A stretch of 64,000 bases of DNA from Chromatiales bacterium. GTDB lineage: Bacteria > Pseudomonadota > Gammaproteobacteria > Chromatiales > Chromatiaceae. Shown piece by piece: positions 1-9,085 of the stretch. A program made the translations under genes and the position numbers. The notes beneath the pieces are model-generated. The model was not told where the DNA came from. It saw only the letters and a list, made by a program, of their open reading frames with translations, and did not search any database. Every line of letters starts with the position of its first letter. The stretch's first letter is position 1. The stretch is taken from assembly GCA_028280505.1 (NCBI GenBank), contig JANQLO010000005.1, positions 16,969 through 80,968 on the forward strand, written 5' to 3'.

Positions 1-400
1 CGTCCTGCCTCTCGCGACACTTGCGCGTCCCTGCGCCTCGTCGGCCGAGACGCGACGCCGGCTCTTTCACAAAACCGAATAGGACAAAGCGTATCTGCGC
101 CATCGAGAGTAAAGGGCACCTCTAACCATTCATGAGCACGCATCTTGGGCGCTCAAATACGTGCTCTCGGCGTGACAAATCTTCGCAATAGCCTGCTATT
201 ACGTGCGATTCGTGCCTTGATGGCCTGCATTTGGGCATCCAATCCGATGTACTCAGAATTGTTAGAGGTGCCCTAAAGCGATGTACGCTTGTCTGATTAA
301 CCCGGGTTTTTTCGATCATTCCGGCTCCGCCTTCGTGCAATAGGCGGGTTAGTCGCAGTGCACGGAGGGATCCGGCAAACCTTGGGGGAGGAATGCATCG
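1..400. other. Upstream region without a convincing gene
   Basis: Before the first gene I see no supported coding sequence; the short open frames here lack ribosome binding sites and recognisable composition. The stretch contains the palindromic element listed at 113-274. Positions 1-112 show nothing I can name, and could be the far upstream region of a gene outside the window. Positions 275-400 are the leader of the GGDEF-like gene, with a weak GGGGGAGG ribosome-binding sequence shortly before its ATG. Confidence 0.5.
113..274. mobile_element. Small MITE-like element with 14-bp terminal inverted repeats
   Basis: AGGGCACCTCTAAC at 113-126 is exactly inverted as GTTAGAGGTGCCCT at 261-274, framing about 162 bp with no transposase. 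Short size, perfect terminal repeats and no coding content are what is expected of a deletion derivative of an insertion sequence. No target-site duplication is certain: A-rich bases (taa/aaa) flank both ends. It could also be a large transcribed hairpin, but the central part does not obviously pair. Family assignment is not possible from the sequence alone. Confidence 0.5.
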
Positions 401-1105
401 ATGGAAGGTGTTCGTTTGAAACCAATCGCCAGGCCATTGAATCGCGTACCGGTACTGGTCGGTTTGATCGGGTGCAGCCTGATCGGCTTGTCGATGGCAT
501 TGGGCCCGGATACCGGTCGCATAGCCAATGTCGATAGCACAGCGACGCCGGCAGCGAACACGCTGCTGTTGTTCGGCGGCATTTTCCTGGCCGTTTTTGC
601 CGGTGTCTGGTTATGGCGGTCACGCATCCCGGCCAATGATCCCGACGCTCTCGATGCTGTGACCGGACTTTATAAGCGGGATTATGCCGATCGCATGGTG
701 CAGGAACGTCTTGCGGACGATCGGGTCCACGCTTCATTACGTGTCGCCCTGGTCGTCATGCAGTTGGATCATTCGGATAGGATCGAAGCACGCTATGGCC
801 GTGCGGCCGTCAACGAACTGCTACGTCTTCTGGGTGCGCAGATCCGGGGTCAGATACGCAGCGGTGATCTGGCGGTTCGCTATACGTCTCGCCGACTCGG
901 CGTCTATTTGTATTGCCGGGAGATCGAACAGGCACAGGCCTTCGGTCGTCGTATTGCGATGCTGTTGGCGGCCCAGCAGCTCGATTGGCAGGGTGACGTC
1001 ATCAAGGTCACCGTCGCGATGGGGATTGCTCTGCATAGGCCCGATGAGACGCTTGCACACCTCGGGGTATGTGCCGAGGCAAAACTTGCGGAGGCGAGCG
1101 AATAG
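401..1105 (+). CDS. Membrane protein with degenerate GGDEF domain
   Basis: The 234-residue protein has two N-terminal membrane segments (about residues 17-34 and 50-70) and a cytoplasmic region that follows the diguanylate cyclase fold: a DAVTGLYKRDYAD segment resembling the usual D-x-LTGLxNR start, then a VVMQLDHSD segment. Where the catalytic GGDEF signature should stand the sequence reads TSRRLG, so the active site is missing. It is therefore unlikely to make c-di-GMP and may act as a regulatory or scaffold protein. The start is the ATG preceded by GGGGGAGG. It converges with folD, only 9 bases away. Product family is clear in outline; role is unknown. Confidence 0.7.
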   Translation: MEGVRLKPIARPLNRVPVLVGLIGCSLIGLSMALGPDTGRIANVDSTATPAANTLLLFGGIFLAVFAGVWLWRSRIPANDPDALDAVTGLYKRDYADRMVQERLADDRVHASLRVALVVMQLDHSDRIEARYGRAAVNELLRLLGAQIRGQIRSGDLAVRYTSRRLGVYLYCREIEQAQAFGRRIAMLLAAQQLDWQGDVIKVTVAMGIALHRPDETLAHLGVCAEAKLAEASE

Positions 1106-1114
1106 GATTTTGTA

Positions 1115-1978
1115 TTAGTTTTCCGTGCCACTGGCCAGGTCGGCCGCCAACAGCGTATTTTCCAGCAGGGTCGCGACGGTCATCGGACCGACACCACCTG
1201 GCACCGGCGTGATCCAAGCAGCGACTTCGGCCGCCCCGGCGGTATCCACATCGCCGCACAACTTGCCGTTTTCGAGGCGGTTCATGCCGACGTCGATCAC
1301 TATCGCACCGGGTTTGATCCAATCGCCTTGAATCAGGCGCGGAACGCCGACCGCAGCAACCAGGATGTCGGCTTTTCGTGCCTTATCCGCGAGATCTTTG
1401 GTTTTGCTGTGGCAGACCGTGACGGTGCAGCGCGCCATCAGCAGCTCCAGAAACATCGGCCGGCCGACAATGTTCGACTGGCCGATGATGACGGCATCCT
1501 TGCCGGTCAGATCGATACCGGTGCGCGCGAGCATCGTCATGACACCTTTAGGCGTGCAGGGCCTCAGCAAGGGTTGGCGCAGTACGAGTCGGCCGATGTT
1601 GTAAGGGTGGAAACCGTCGACGTCTTTAATCGGCGAGATGCGTTCGGTGACCGTGTCTTCGTCGATCTGTTTCGGCAACGGCAATTGCACCAAGATGCCG
1701 TCGACGTCTTCACGGGCGTTGAGTTGGTCGATCAGTGCCAGTAGCTCCGTCTGGCCGGTAGAGGCCGGCAGTTGCATGAGCTCCGATTGGAAGCCGACCT
1801 GTTGACAGGCATTCTGTTTGTTACGCACATAGACCTGCGATGCCGGGTTGTCGCCGACCAAAACGACAATCAGACCGGGCGGACGCTGCTCGGCCGCTAC
1901 CCGGTCGGCGACCCGGGCCTTGATTTGTTCACGGAGATCGGCGGCAATCGCTTTGCCGTCAAGGATTTGAGCGCTCAT
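1115..1978 (-). CDS. folD: Bifunctional methylenetetrahydrofolate dehydrogenase/cyclohydrolase FolD
   Basis: FolD interconverts 5,10-methylene-, methenyl- and 10-formyl-tetrahydrofolate in the cytosol, feeding purine and formyl-methionine synthesis. The 287-residue protein has the family's YVRNKQNAC segment with the catalytic lysine, GILVQLPLP, and the NADP-binding GQSNIVGRP stretch, ending in the conserved [10 protein letters not shown]. The start is the internal ATG giving MSAQILDGK; an in-frame ATG 24 bases further upstream would add eight residues not typical of the family. It is divergent from the tRNA promoter. glyA, which generates methylene-tetrahydrofolate, lies nearby beyond the tRNAs. 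Confidence 0.96.
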   Translation of the reverse strand: MSAQILDGKAIAADLREQIKARVADRVAAEQRPPGLIVVLVGDNPASQVYVRNKQNACQQVGFQSELMQLPASTGQTELLALIDQLNAREDVDGILVQLPLPKQIDEDTVTERISPIKDVDGFHPYNIGRLVLRQPLLRPCTPKGVMTMLARTGIDLTGKDAVIIGQSNIVGRPMFLELLMARCTVTVCHSKTKDLADKARKADILVAAVGVPRLIQGDWIKPGAIVIDVGMNRLENGKLCGDVDTAGAAEVAAWITPVPGGVGPMTVATLLENTLLAADLASGTEN

Positions 1979-2043
1979 GGACAACCCACCGGCTATGGTC
2001 ATTACTGGCGAAAGGCGGGATGATATCAGAGCAGGCGGCCTGT

Positions 2044-2072
2044 TTGACGGTTAACAGGCCCAGGCGTATCAT
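2044..2072 (+). promoter_or_regulatory. Sigma-70 promoter of the tRNA cluster
   Basis: TTGACG (2044-2049) and TATCAT (2067-2072) are separated by exactly 17 bases, close to the sigma-70 consensus, followed by a G/C-rich discriminator (TTGGCCCC) typical of stringently controlled stable-RNA promoters. The first tRNA begins about 30 bases downstream. Confidence 0.75.
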
Positions 2073-2104
2073 TTGGCCCCTTCGCGAAAAGCGATCGGTC
2101 TAAC

Positions 2105-2181
2105 CGGGGTATAGCGCAGTCTGGTAGCGCGCCTGCTTTGGGAGCAGGATGTCGGGAGTTCGAATCTCTCTACCCCGACCA
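2105..2181 (+). tRNA. tRNA-Pro (anticodon TGG)
   Basis: A full cloverleaf can be folded: CGGGGTA/TACCCCG acceptor stem, a D arm, an anticodon stem CCTGC/GCAGG with loop TTTGGGA giving anticodon TGG, and the T arm GTTCGAAT. CCA is encoded. It is the first of three tRNAs in the cluster. Confidence 0.95.
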
Positions 2182-2204
2182 AATTCGGGAAAGGTCGGAA
2201 TTCC

Positions 2205-2281
2205 GCCCCGATAGCTCAGCTGGATAGAGCAGTAGCCTTCTAAGCTATTGGTCGGGGGTTCGAGTCCTCCTCGGGGCGCCA
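2205..2281 (+). tRNA. tRNA-Arg (anticodon TCT)
   Basis: Acceptor stem GCCCCGA/TCGGGGC, D arm GCTCAGCTGGATAGAGC, anticodon loop CTTCTAA giving TCT, T arm GGTTCGAGTCC and encoded CCA. It reads AGA codons, which are rare in the surrounding genes. Confidence 0.95.
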
Positions 2282-2358
2282 ATCACCGCCGCGAGGCGTG
2301 TACCGCGACGACGGGTGGATCGGGCATGTCGTTGCGAGCGTAGAGTACCGGTAACTAT

Positions 2359-2435
2359 GGTGGGCGTAGCTCAGTTGGTAGAGCCCTGGTTTGTGGCACC
2401 AGTGGTCGTGGGTTCGAGCCCCATCGTCCACCCCA
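2359..2435 (+). tRNA. tRNA-His (anticodon GTG)
   Basis: Anticodon loop TTGTGGC within stem CTGGT/ACCAG gives GTG. The acceptor stem has eight pairs, GGTGGGCG with CGTCCACC, because histidine tRNA keeps the extra G(-1) paired with C73. CCA is encoded. It is the last tRNA, followed by a terminator. Confidence 0.95.
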
Positions 2436-2455
2436 TAATACGGATAAAGAGCGGT

Positions 2456-2477
2456 AGCGGTAACGCACCGCTTTTTT
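2456..2477 (+). terminator. Rho-independent terminator after the tRNA cluster
   Basis: AGCGGT (2456-2461) pairs with ACCGCT (2467-2472) around a five-base loop, followed directly by a run of six T. It closes the Pro-Arg-His transcript. Confidence 0.85.
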
Positions 2478-2571
2478 CGTTTTTGCGTCGCCGATGGGGC
2501 TGCTTGACCGCGGACATGATGTGCCGCAGACTCCGAAGATTGTCCGGGGTGTCTTGGCTGCCCCCGGTTGG

Positions 2572-2601
2572 CGGCCCCTCCCCGGGGCCGTTTGCGTTTT
2601 T
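2572..2601 (+). terminator. GC-rich hairpin with T tract ahead of glyA
   Basis: CGGCCCC (2572-2578) and GGGGCCG (2584-2590) form a perfect seven-pair stem with a TCCCC loop, followed by TTTGCGTTTTT. It has the form of an intrinsic terminator 26 bases before the glyA start. It may be a second stop for tRNA readthrough or an attenuator in the glyA leader; I see no competing antiterminator or known riboswitch core. Confidence 0.5.
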
Positions 2602-2626
2602 GATTTGACAGTTATCGAGGTGGCCC

Positions 2627-3925
2627 ATGTTCAGCAAAGACATGCAAATCGAAGGTTATGACGACGAGCTGTTCGCGGCCATCAAAGCCGAGGAGCGACG
2701 CCAGGAAGAACACATCGAACTGATCGCATCGGAGAATTACACCAGCCCGAGGGTTATGGAGGCGCAGGGCTCGGTGCTGACCAATAAGTATGCCGAAGGC
2801 TATCCGGCCAAGCGCTACTACGGCGGTTGCGAATATGTCGATCGCGCGGAGCAGTTGGCCATCGATCGTGCCAAGGCGTTGTTTGGCGCCGACTATGCGA
2901 ATGTCCAGCCGCATTCGGGTTCGCAGGCCAATTCCGCCGTTTACATGGCCTTGTGTCAGCCCGGCGATACCGTGCTTGGCATGAGTTTGGCGCACGGCGG
3001 TCATTTGACCCATGGTGCCAAGCCGAATTTTTCCGGCAAAATCTATAGCGCGGTGCAGTATGGGCTCGATCCCGCAACCGGCGAGATCGACTATGACGAG
3101 GTCGATCGTCTGGCGCGGGAACACAAGCCGAAAATGATCGTCGCCGGTTTCTCGGCCTATTCGCGCATTGTCGATTGGCAGCGTTTTCGCGATATCGCCG
3201 ACGAGGTAGGCGCTTATCTGCTCGTTGATATGGCGCATATCGCGGGCCTGGTTGCCGCCGGTATCTATCCGAGCCCGGTGCAGATCGCCGACGTCACCAC
3301 GACGACGACCCACAAGACGCTGCGTGGCCCGCGTGCCGGCCTGATCCTGGCCAAGGCCAACGAGGAGATCGAGAAGAAGCTCAACTCCGCAGTGTTCCCC
3401 GGTGGCCAGGGCGGCCCGCTGATGCACGCGATCGCCGCCAAGGCAGTGGCGTTCAAAGAGGCCATGGAACCGGCGTTCGTCGAATACCAGAAGCAGGTGG
3501 TAAGCAATGCCCGGGCCATGGCCCAGGTTTTCATGGACCGCGGTTACGACGTGGTTTCCAAGGGCACCGACGATCATCTGTTCCTGGTGAGTTTCATCGA
3601 GGCCGGACTGACCGGTAAGGATGTCGATGCCTGGCTGGGTGCGGCGAATATCACGGTCAATAAGAACGCGGTCCCGAACGATCCTCAATCGCCGTTCGTG
3701 ACCTCGGGTATCCGGGTGGGTACGCCGGCGGTGACTACCCGCGGTTTCGGCGAAACCGAATGTCGCGATCTCGCGGGCTGGATGTGCGATCTGATCGACG
3801 CACGCGGTGATGCCGCGACGATCGAATCAGTCAAAGCCAAGGTGCTGGAGATCTGCGCCCGTCACCCCGTTTATCAAACGGGTGATTCGGGTGGGGCGCC
3901 CGACGCGAGGATGTGGGGTTCGTGA
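2627..3925 (+). CDS. glyA: Serine hydroxymethyltransferase
   Basis: GlyA is the PLP enzyme that converts serine and tetrahydrofolate to glycine and methylene-tetrahydrofolate, the main source of one-carbon units. The 432-residue length is normal. Conserved parts include [11 protein letters not shown] near the N-terminus, YYGGCEYVD, the PLP-lysine segment [15 protein letters not shown] with Lys in THKT, and the C-terminal [15 protein letters not shown]. The start is the ATG after GAGGTGGCCC. nrdR follows after 47 bases and probably shares its transcript. Confidence 0.97.
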   Translation: MFSKDMQIEGYDDELFAAIKAEERRQEEHIELIASENYTSPRVMEAQGSVLTNKYAEGYPAKRYYGGCEYVDRAEQLAIDRAKALFGADYANVQPHSGSQANSAVYMALCQPGDTVLGMSLAHGGHLTHGAKPNFSGKIYSAVQYGLDPATGEIDYDEVDRLAREHKPKMIVAGFSAYSRIVDWQRFRDIADEVGAYLLVDMAHIAGLVAAGIYPSPVQIADVTTTTTHKTLRGPRAGLILAKANEEIEKKLNSAVFPGGQGGPLMHAIAAKAVAFKEAMEPAFVEYQKQVVSNARAMAQVFMDRGYDVVSKGTDDHLFLVSFIEAGLTGKDVDAWLGAANITVNKNAVPNDPQSPFVTSGIRVGTPAVTTRGFGETECRDLAGWMCDLIDARGDAATIESVKAKVLEICARHPVYQTGDSGGAPDARMWGS

Positions 3926-3972
3926 TTCGACCCGGTTCAATCTTGCGGTTTTCCCGCGGCCGGATCTGAGCC

Positions 3973-4476
3973 ATGCGTTGCCCGTTCTGCGGCGCTCAGG
4001 AGACCAAGGTGGTTGATTCGCGCCTGCACGGTGACGGTGACCAAGTGCGCCGCCGGCGCGAATGCACGGTTTGCAAAGAACGATTCACGACCTATGAAAG
4101 CGCGGAGCTCAATTTGCCCCGGGTGGTCAAAAGCGATGGTCGCCGGGTCAATTTCGATGGACGCAAGCTTCGTGCGGGCGTCGAACGGGCACTGGAAAAG
4201 CGGCCGGTGTCCACCGAGGCCACCGATGCGGCGATCAACCACATCACCCGGCGTTTGATGGCCGGTGGCGAGGGCGAAGTCTCGTCACGCAAAATCGGTG
4301 AATTGGTCATGGACGAGTTGAAGAAGCTCGACCAGGTCGCTTACGTGCGATTTGCATCGGTGTATCGTCAATTCGAAGACGTCAATGCTTTCCGTGAAGA
4401 GATCGAAAAGCTGGAGAAGCAGCCGACACCGGAGGCGCGTCGCCAGCAACTCGATTTCCTCGATGAGGATAAATGA
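3973..4476 (+). CDS. nrdR: Transcriptional repressor NrdR
   Basis: NrdR senses ATP/dATP and represses ribonucleotide reductase genes. The 167-residue protein has the N-terminal zinc ribbon with Cys3, Cys6, Cys31 and Cys34, then the ATP-cone beginning [19 protein letters not shown]. The C-terminus runs roughly 15 residues past the usual family end with an E/K/Q-rich tail. Its last four bases (ATGA) overlap the ribD start, implying translational coupling, an arrangement common in gammaproteobacteria. Confidence 0.96.
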   Translation: MRCPFCGAQETKVVDSRLHGDGDQVRRRRECTVCKERFTTYESAELNLPRVVKSDGRRVNFDGRKLRAGVERALEKRPVSTEATDAAINHITRRLMAGGEGEVSSRKIGELVMDELKKLDQVAYVRFASVYRQFEDVNAFREEIEKLEKQPTPEARRQQLDFLDEDK

Positions 4477-5612
4477 GCACTGCGTTCAGCGCCGATGATC
4501 ATCGTTACATGGCGCATGCACTGCGCCTTGCCAAGCGCGGTCTTTACACCACTGATCCAAATCCCCGTGTCGGCTGCGTGCTGGTAAAAAATGACGAGAT
4601 TGTCGGTGAAGGCTGGCACCGCCGTGCCGGTGAACCCCATGCCGAACGTCTTGCATTGACTGCCGCCGGTGATGGAGCAGCCGGTGCGACCGCTTACGTC
4701 ACACTCGAACCCTGCGCGCATCATGGCCGCACACCGCCCTGTGCCGAGGCGTTAATCAAGGCCGGGGTTTCCCGGGTCGTCGCGGCGGTTGTCGACCCCA
4801 ACCCCCTGGTTGCCGGTAAGGGTGTGGCGATGCTGCGGGAGGCGGGGATAGAGGCCGAGGCCGGCTTGTTGGCCGATGCCGCCGAGGCGCTCAACAGCGG
4901 TTTTTTCAAACGTATGCGCGAAGGTGTTCCGTTGGTCCGTTGCAAGCTTGCGATGAGCCTGGACGGGCGTACGGCGATGGCAAACGGAGAGAGCCAGTGG
5001 ATTACCGGCGAGGATGCGCGGCGCGATGTACAGCGCCTGCGGGCGCGCAGCAGCGCCATTCTGACCGGCGTGGGTACCGTGATGGCCGACGATCCGTCGA
5101 TGAACGTGCGTTTGGCGTTTGATGAATTGGAGGGTGTCGAACGCCCGCAGCATGTGCGTCAACCGTTACGGGTGGTGATGGACACCCGCCTGCGCATATC
5201 ACCGCGTGCGAAAATGCTGGAGTTGCCCGGTGAGACATTGATCATTTGTGGCGAAGGTGCGCCCGCCGAGACCGAGGCCGAGTTACGTGCGGCCGGTGCC
5301 GATGTCGAACGTCTGCCGCAATTGGGCGGGCGAATCGATCTGGCGGCCACCTTGCGGGCATTGGCGGCGCGTGAGGTCAACGAGGTGTTGATCGAGAGCG
5401 GCGCGACCTTGGCCGGGCAGGCACTGCAGGCGGGTTTGGTCGATGAGCTGTTGGTCTATATCGCGCCGCATCTCATGGGTCACGAGGCGCGTGAGTTGGT
5501 GAGCCTGCCGGGTCTGTCTCAGATGTTGGATCGCTTGCATTTGCAGTATCGCGATGTACGGATGGTCGGTGGCGATTTACGCCTGACGCTTGTGCCCGAA
5601 CCGCTTGTTTGA
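4473..5612 (+). CDS. ribD: Riboflavin biosynthesis deaminase/reductase RibD
   Basis: RibD performs the second and third steps of riboflavin synthesis: pyrimidine deamination and then side-chain reduction. The N-terminal zinc deaminase domain (about 1-145) shows the [10 protein letters not shown] zinc-ligand/proton-shuttle motif and the [11 protein letters not shown] ligand pair; the C-terminal domain (about 150-375) is the NADPH reductase with [13 protein letters not shown] and a [11 protein letters not shown] nucleotide-binding region. The 379-residue length is typical. It starts inside the nrdR stop and is followed after 9 bases by ribE. Confidence 0.96.
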   Translation: MSTAFSADDHRYMAHALRLAKRGLYTTDPNPRVGCVLVKNDEIVGEGWHRRAGEPHAERLALTAAGDGAAGATAYVTLEPCAHHGRTPPCAEALIKAGVSRVVAAVVDPNPLVAGKGVAMLREAGIEAEAGLLADAAEALNSGFFKRMREGVPLVRCKLAMSLDGRTAMANGESQWITGEDARRDVQRLRARSSAILTGVGTVMADDPSMNVRLAFDELEGVERPQHVRQPLRVVMDTRLRISPRAKMLELPGETLIICGEGAPAETEAELRAAGADVERLPQLGGRIDLAATLRALAAREVNEVLIESGATLAGQALQAGLVDELLVYIAPHLMGHEARELVSLPGLSQMLDRLHLQYRDVRMVGGDLRLTLVPEPLV

Positions 5613-5621
5613 GGAGTTGTC

Positions 5622-6284
5622 ATGTTCACGGGGATTATCGCGGCGATAGGCGAGGTTGCCGAGCTGCAGCAGCGGGGTGGCGATGTCCGCCTGCGGATAC
5701 GAAGCGGCAAGCTCGATTTGGGTGATGTCCGATTGGGTGACAGCATCGCGGTCAATGGCGTCTGCCTCACCGCGGTGGCGTTGCCGGGTGATGGTTTCGT
5801 TGCCGATGTGTCACGCGAGACCCTGTCGTTGACCAGCCTCGGGCAGCTTGGTTCGGGCAGCAAGGTGAATCTAGAAAAGGCCTTGACGCTGGCGAGCCGG
5901 CTTGGCGGGCATTTGGTCAGCGGTCATGTCGATGGCCTGGGTACCGTCATCGAGCGTCACGACGATGCGCGGTCGGTGCGCTTTACCATCGAGGCGCCGG
6001 ACGACCTGGCACGCTATATCGCCCACAAGGGTTCGATCGCCGTCGACGGTATCAGTCTCACGGTAAACGCCGTGCGCGGCAAGCAATTCGAGTTGAATAT
6101 CGTGCCGCATACATTGCAGGAGACCATCATGGACGGTTATGCAGCCGGGCGTGAGGTCAACCTCGAAGTGGATCTTGTTGCCCGTTATCTCGAACGTCTG
6201 CTGCTGGGCGAGCACGCTGCAGAGCCGTCTTCGGACGGAATCGATTTGGCGACTTTGGTACGCACGGGCTTCGTTAGGGAGTGA
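5622..6284 (+). CDS. ribE: Riboflavin synthase alpha subunit
   Basis: The enzyme dismutates two lumazine molecules to riboflavin and pyrimidinedione. The 220-residue protein consists of two similar lumazine-binding barrels: MFTGIIAAIGEV with VNGVCLT in the first and SGHVDGLGT with VDGISLTVN in the second, as expected of the trimeric enzyme. A GAGGAGTTGTC sequence precedes the ATG. It is the last plus-strand gene before the inserted minus-strand pair. Confidence 0.96.
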   Translation: MFTGIIAAIGEVAELQQRGGDVRLRIRSGKLDLGDVRLGDSIAVNGVCLTAVALPGDGFVADVSRETLSLTSLGQLGSGSKVNLEKALTLASRLGGHLVSGHVDGLGTVIERHDDARSVRFTIEAPDDLARYIAHKGSIAVDGISLTVNAVRGKQFELNIVPHTLQETIMDGYAAGREVNLEVDLVARYLERLLLGEHAAEPSSDGIDLATLVRTGFVRE

Positions 6285-6311
6285 GCTGTAACCGACTGCT
6301 TTGGCGGTTGA

Positions 6312-7223
6312 TCAGTTGTCATTGAGATAGCGTGCCAGTGCGCGCCTCGCCCAGTATTCTCCGGCGTCGATGACTTCGTGTGCGCGATAGAACTCATGCG
6401 CGGCACAGGTATTGATCGGTATCTCGATCAACAGATCGGGCGGATAAGCGGCCAGTTTGCAACGCGCGATGCTGGCCTGCATGGCATCGAGCGAGAGCAA
6501 GGCCGATTCACTGAACGACAGGCTGGGTGTTTCTGCGTCATCTTCATCGGCCAGGCCGAGGCGTTCCTGGAGTTGATCGATGAAGGCCTCGATTTTCTGT
6601 TGATAACGGTGGCGGGGTTTCTTTTCGGGCGTTTGGCGTCGACTGGCATTGCCGATACGCTTTTCGACACCGGATAGACTGACTGCGATGACCGCGTCCG
6701 TATGGTCGCGCAGGGTCGGCGCGATCGGTACCGGGTTGAGTATGCCCCCGTCCAGCAGCAGCCTGCCGTCGATGTTGTGTGGCGTGAACACCATGGGCAC
6801 GGCGATCGAGGCGCGGATTGCATCAAAAAGATTGCCTTGGTCAAACCAGACCTCGCGCCGCGTCAGGACGTCGGTGGCGACGATGGTCAGGGGAATCGGC
6901 AGATCCTCGATGCGATGCTCGCCGACGAACTCCTTGAGCGTACGCATCAGCATTTCGCCTTTGAGCATACCGGCACCGCCCCAGGCGATGTCGAAAAAAC
7001 GCAGCACGTTGAACTCGCTGAGCTCCTCGACCCATTCGGTATAGTCGTCGAGACGCCCGGCGGCATAGAAACCGCCGATCAGCGCGCCCATCGAGCTGCC
7101 GGCGATGGCGCCGATTTGCCAGCCCTGTTCCTCCAGCACCTTGATGACGCCGATATGTGCCAGGCCGCGTGCACCGCCGCTACCGAGCACGAGCGAGACG
7201 GTCTTGCTATCGTTTTCAGTCAT
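6312..7223 (-). CDS. Patatin-like phospholipase (RssA-type)
   Basis: A predicted cytosolic or membrane-associated serine lipid acyl hydrolase of 303 residues. The oxyanion loop GSGGARG lies near residue 15, the nucleophile elbow is AGSSMGAL (Ser about 43) and the dyad aspartate is in LLDGGILNPVP (about residue 160). There is no signal peptide. The C-terminal third is charged and less conserved. Its first eight bases overlap the end of the class II aldolase gene, so the two minus-strand genes form a unit placed inside an otherwise plus-strand riboflavin gene block. Substrate unknown. Confidence 0.85.
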   Translation of the reverse strand: MTENDSKTVSLVLGSGGARGLAHIGVIKVLEEQGWQIGAIAGSSMGALIGGFYAAGRLDDYTEWVEELSEFNVLRFFDIAWGGAGMLKGEMLMRTLKEFVGEHRIEDLPIPLTIVATDVLTRREVWFDQGNLFDAIRASIAVPMVFTPHNIDGRLLLDGGILNPVPIAPTLRDHTDAVIAVSLSGVEKRIGNASRRQTPEKKPRHRYQQKIEAFIDQLQERLGLADEDDAETPSLSFSESALLSLDAMQASIARCKLAAYPPDLLIEIPINTCAAHEFYRAHEVIDAGEYWARRALARYLNDN

Positions 7224-7872
7224 CGGATTGCTGATGCTGTTCTGTCGTGCTGTTTTCGATCGTTTCCGCCCTCGCCATTGCGTTCAGCAGAACATCGCCG
7301 GCGGCATTCATGTCGGGCCCGTAGGCAACGATGCCGTCTTCGTGGCCCCCCATGGCGAATATCCCGACGTTCGTGTCGCGTTGTGTGAGCAAGTGGCCGA
7401 CTGCGTTCGCCATCGCCGGTGTCCCATAGCCAAACTCCGGTGGGGTGATTGGAAACTCGAGGGTTTTTGCGTGTCGCCACAATGGTGATGAGTGCACATG
7501 GATGACCGCTTTCGCGGTCGGCAGCGCACGGTAGATCTGGCCATGGGTCATCGCCTCGGACGACGGACGTGCGGGTCCGCTCGCCGTCAGCTGATTTTGT
7601 CCGATATCGAAATCGCTCACCCAGGCGAGATCGGCCGGGGTGAGTCGTGCGAGGCCACCGGTTTGTGTGCCGGAGATAATGAAGCCGTGCTTGCACCGGA
7701 TACTGATGTTGCCGTAGGCATAGCCGTCATAGCGAGCCGGATCCCGGCCGATCAGCCGATGTCGGCGACATATCGAGAACCAGTTCAAAAGCCCTGCTAC
7801 AGGCGTATCGGTCGGCAGTTTGCCGGGCCGGTAGGTCAACTGATATTGGATGACGCCTTCCGTCTGTATCAT
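7216..7872 (-). CDS. Class II aldolase/adducin family protein
   Basis: The roughly 218-residue protein has the family zinc-site His pair in AVIHVHSSPLW (middle of the protein), the downstream GGHEDGI, and a nearby NISIRCKHGFIISGTQTG stretch like the phosphate-binding region. Relatives act as sugar-phosphate aldolases, epimerases or methylthioribulose-phosphate dehydratases; the substrate cannot be read here. I prefer the ATG at 7872 because GGAG lies 9 bases upstream; an in-frame ATG at 7887 is possible. Its end overlaps the patatin start. The ribBA gene diverges from it. Confidence 0.8.
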   Translation of the reverse strand: MIQTEGVIQYQLTYRPGKLPTDTPVAGLLNWFSICRRHRLIGRDPARYDGYAYGNISIRCKHGFIISGTQTGGLARLTPADLAWVSDFDIGQNQLTASGPARPSSEAMTHGQIYRALPTAKAVIHVHSSPLWRHAKTLEFPITPPEFGYGTPAMANAVGHLLTQRDTNVGIFAMGGHEDGIVAYGPDMNAAGDVLLNAMARAETIENSTTEQHQQSDD

Positions 7873-7938
7873 TCGAACGTTCTCCATCGAAGCTCAGGCC
7901 TGATAAACTATGTCGTTTGCCGAATCGGTCGCTGTCAT

Positions 7939-9054
7939 ATGGCGTTCAATACCACAGAAGAAATTATCGAAGATCTCAAACTCGGGCGCATGGTCGTCAT
8001 ATTGGACGATGAAGACCGCGAAAACGAGGGCGATCTGGTTATCGTCTCGGAAAAAACCACGCCCGAGGCAATCAATTTCATGGCCAAGTACGGCCGCGGA
8101 CTGATTTGTCTGACCTTGAGCAAGGAGCGTTGCCGTCAATTGCGATTGCCCTTGATGGTCAACAAAGACAACCAGTTGGAAGCGACCAACTTCACCGTGT
8201 CGATCGAAGCCGCCGAAGGCGTCACCACGGGTATCTCGGCGGCCGACCGCGCCACCACCGTGCTGGCCGCGGTCAAGCCCGATGCACAACCCCAGGATTT
8301 GGTACAACCGGGCCACATCTTTCCGCTGATGGCACAACCCGGCGGCGTGCTGGTACGCGCCGGCCATACCGAGGCCGGCTGTGATCTGGCGCGTCTGGCG
8401 GGGTTCACCGCGAGTTCGGTGATTGTCGAGATTCTCAACGAGGACGGCACCATGGCGCGGCGTCCGGACCTGGAGCGTTTCGCCGCGGAGCACGATCTGA
8501 AAATCGGTACCATCGCTGATCTGATTCAGTACCGGATCAAGAACGAGAAGACCGTGGAGCGGGTGACGTCGTGTAGCTTGCCCACCCAGCGCGGCGATTT
8601 TCAGTTGTATGCCTACCAGGACGTGATCGGCAACGAAATGCATTTGGCGTTGGTCAAGGGCGAGATCAGTCCGGACCGCCCGACACTTGTGCGGGTGCAT
8701 GTGCAAAATACCCTGTGTGACGTGTTCGAGAGTACGCGCGATTGTGGCTGGCCCATACGCCGGGTCATGGAGCAAGTCTCCGAGCACGGCGAAGGCGTGA
8801 TCGTGGTGTTGCGCAATTACGATACCGCAAGAGACATCGTGCATCGCATCCAGGATTACAAATGGCACGGCGTCGACGATCAGATTCCGGAGCGCGATAA
8901 AGGTCAGGATGATGATCTACGCACCATTGGCGTTGGCGCACAGATTCTGCACGACCTGAGCGTGCGCAAGATGCGTGTGATGAGCGCGCCGAAACATTTG
9001 CATGCGCTCGCCGGTTTCGATCTCGAAGTGGTTGAGTTCGTCAGCACCGAATAG
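7939..9054 (+). CDS. ribBA: DHBP synthase fused to a degenerate GTP cyclohydrolase II domain
   Basis: The N-terminal half (about 1-205) is 3,4-dihydroxy-2-butanone-4-phosphate synthase, with [12 protein letters not shown] and [13 protein letters not shown] active-site segments, making the four-carbon unit of riboflavin from ribulose-5-phosphate. The C-terminal half (about 210-371) aligns with GTP cyclohydrolase II, but the zinc cysteine triad is absent: the region reads [18 protein letters not shown] cyclohydrolase activity is therefore doubtful and a separate RibA is likely elsewhere. The start is the ATG giving MAFNTTEEI; the open frame extends far upstream without family similarity. Confidence 0.92.
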   Translation: MAFNTTEEIIEDLKLGRMVVILDDEDRENEGDLVIVSEKTTPEAINFMAKYGRGLICLTLSKERCRQLRLPLMVNKDNQLEATNFTVSIEAAEGVTTGISAADRATTVLAAVKPDAQPQDLVQPGHIFPLMAQPGGVLVRAGHTEAGCDLARLAGFTASSVIVEILNEDGTMARRPDLERFAAEHDLKIGTIADLIQYRIKNEKTVERVTSCSLPTQRGDFQLYAYQDVIGNEMHLALVKGEISPDRPTLVRVHVQNTLCDVFESTRDCGWPIRRVMEQVSEHGEGVIVVLRNYDTARDIVHRIQDYKWHGVDDQIPERDKGQDDDLRTIGVGAQILHDLSVRKMRVMSAPKHLHALAGFDLEVVEFVSTE

Positions 9055-9085
9055 GCGCCGGCCGATCGTTGAAGAGGAGTATTGC

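Noticed and set aside
2437..2626. Glycine or tetrahydrofolate riboswitch before glyA
   Set aside because: I found only two GC hairpins here and no recognisable riboswitch core.
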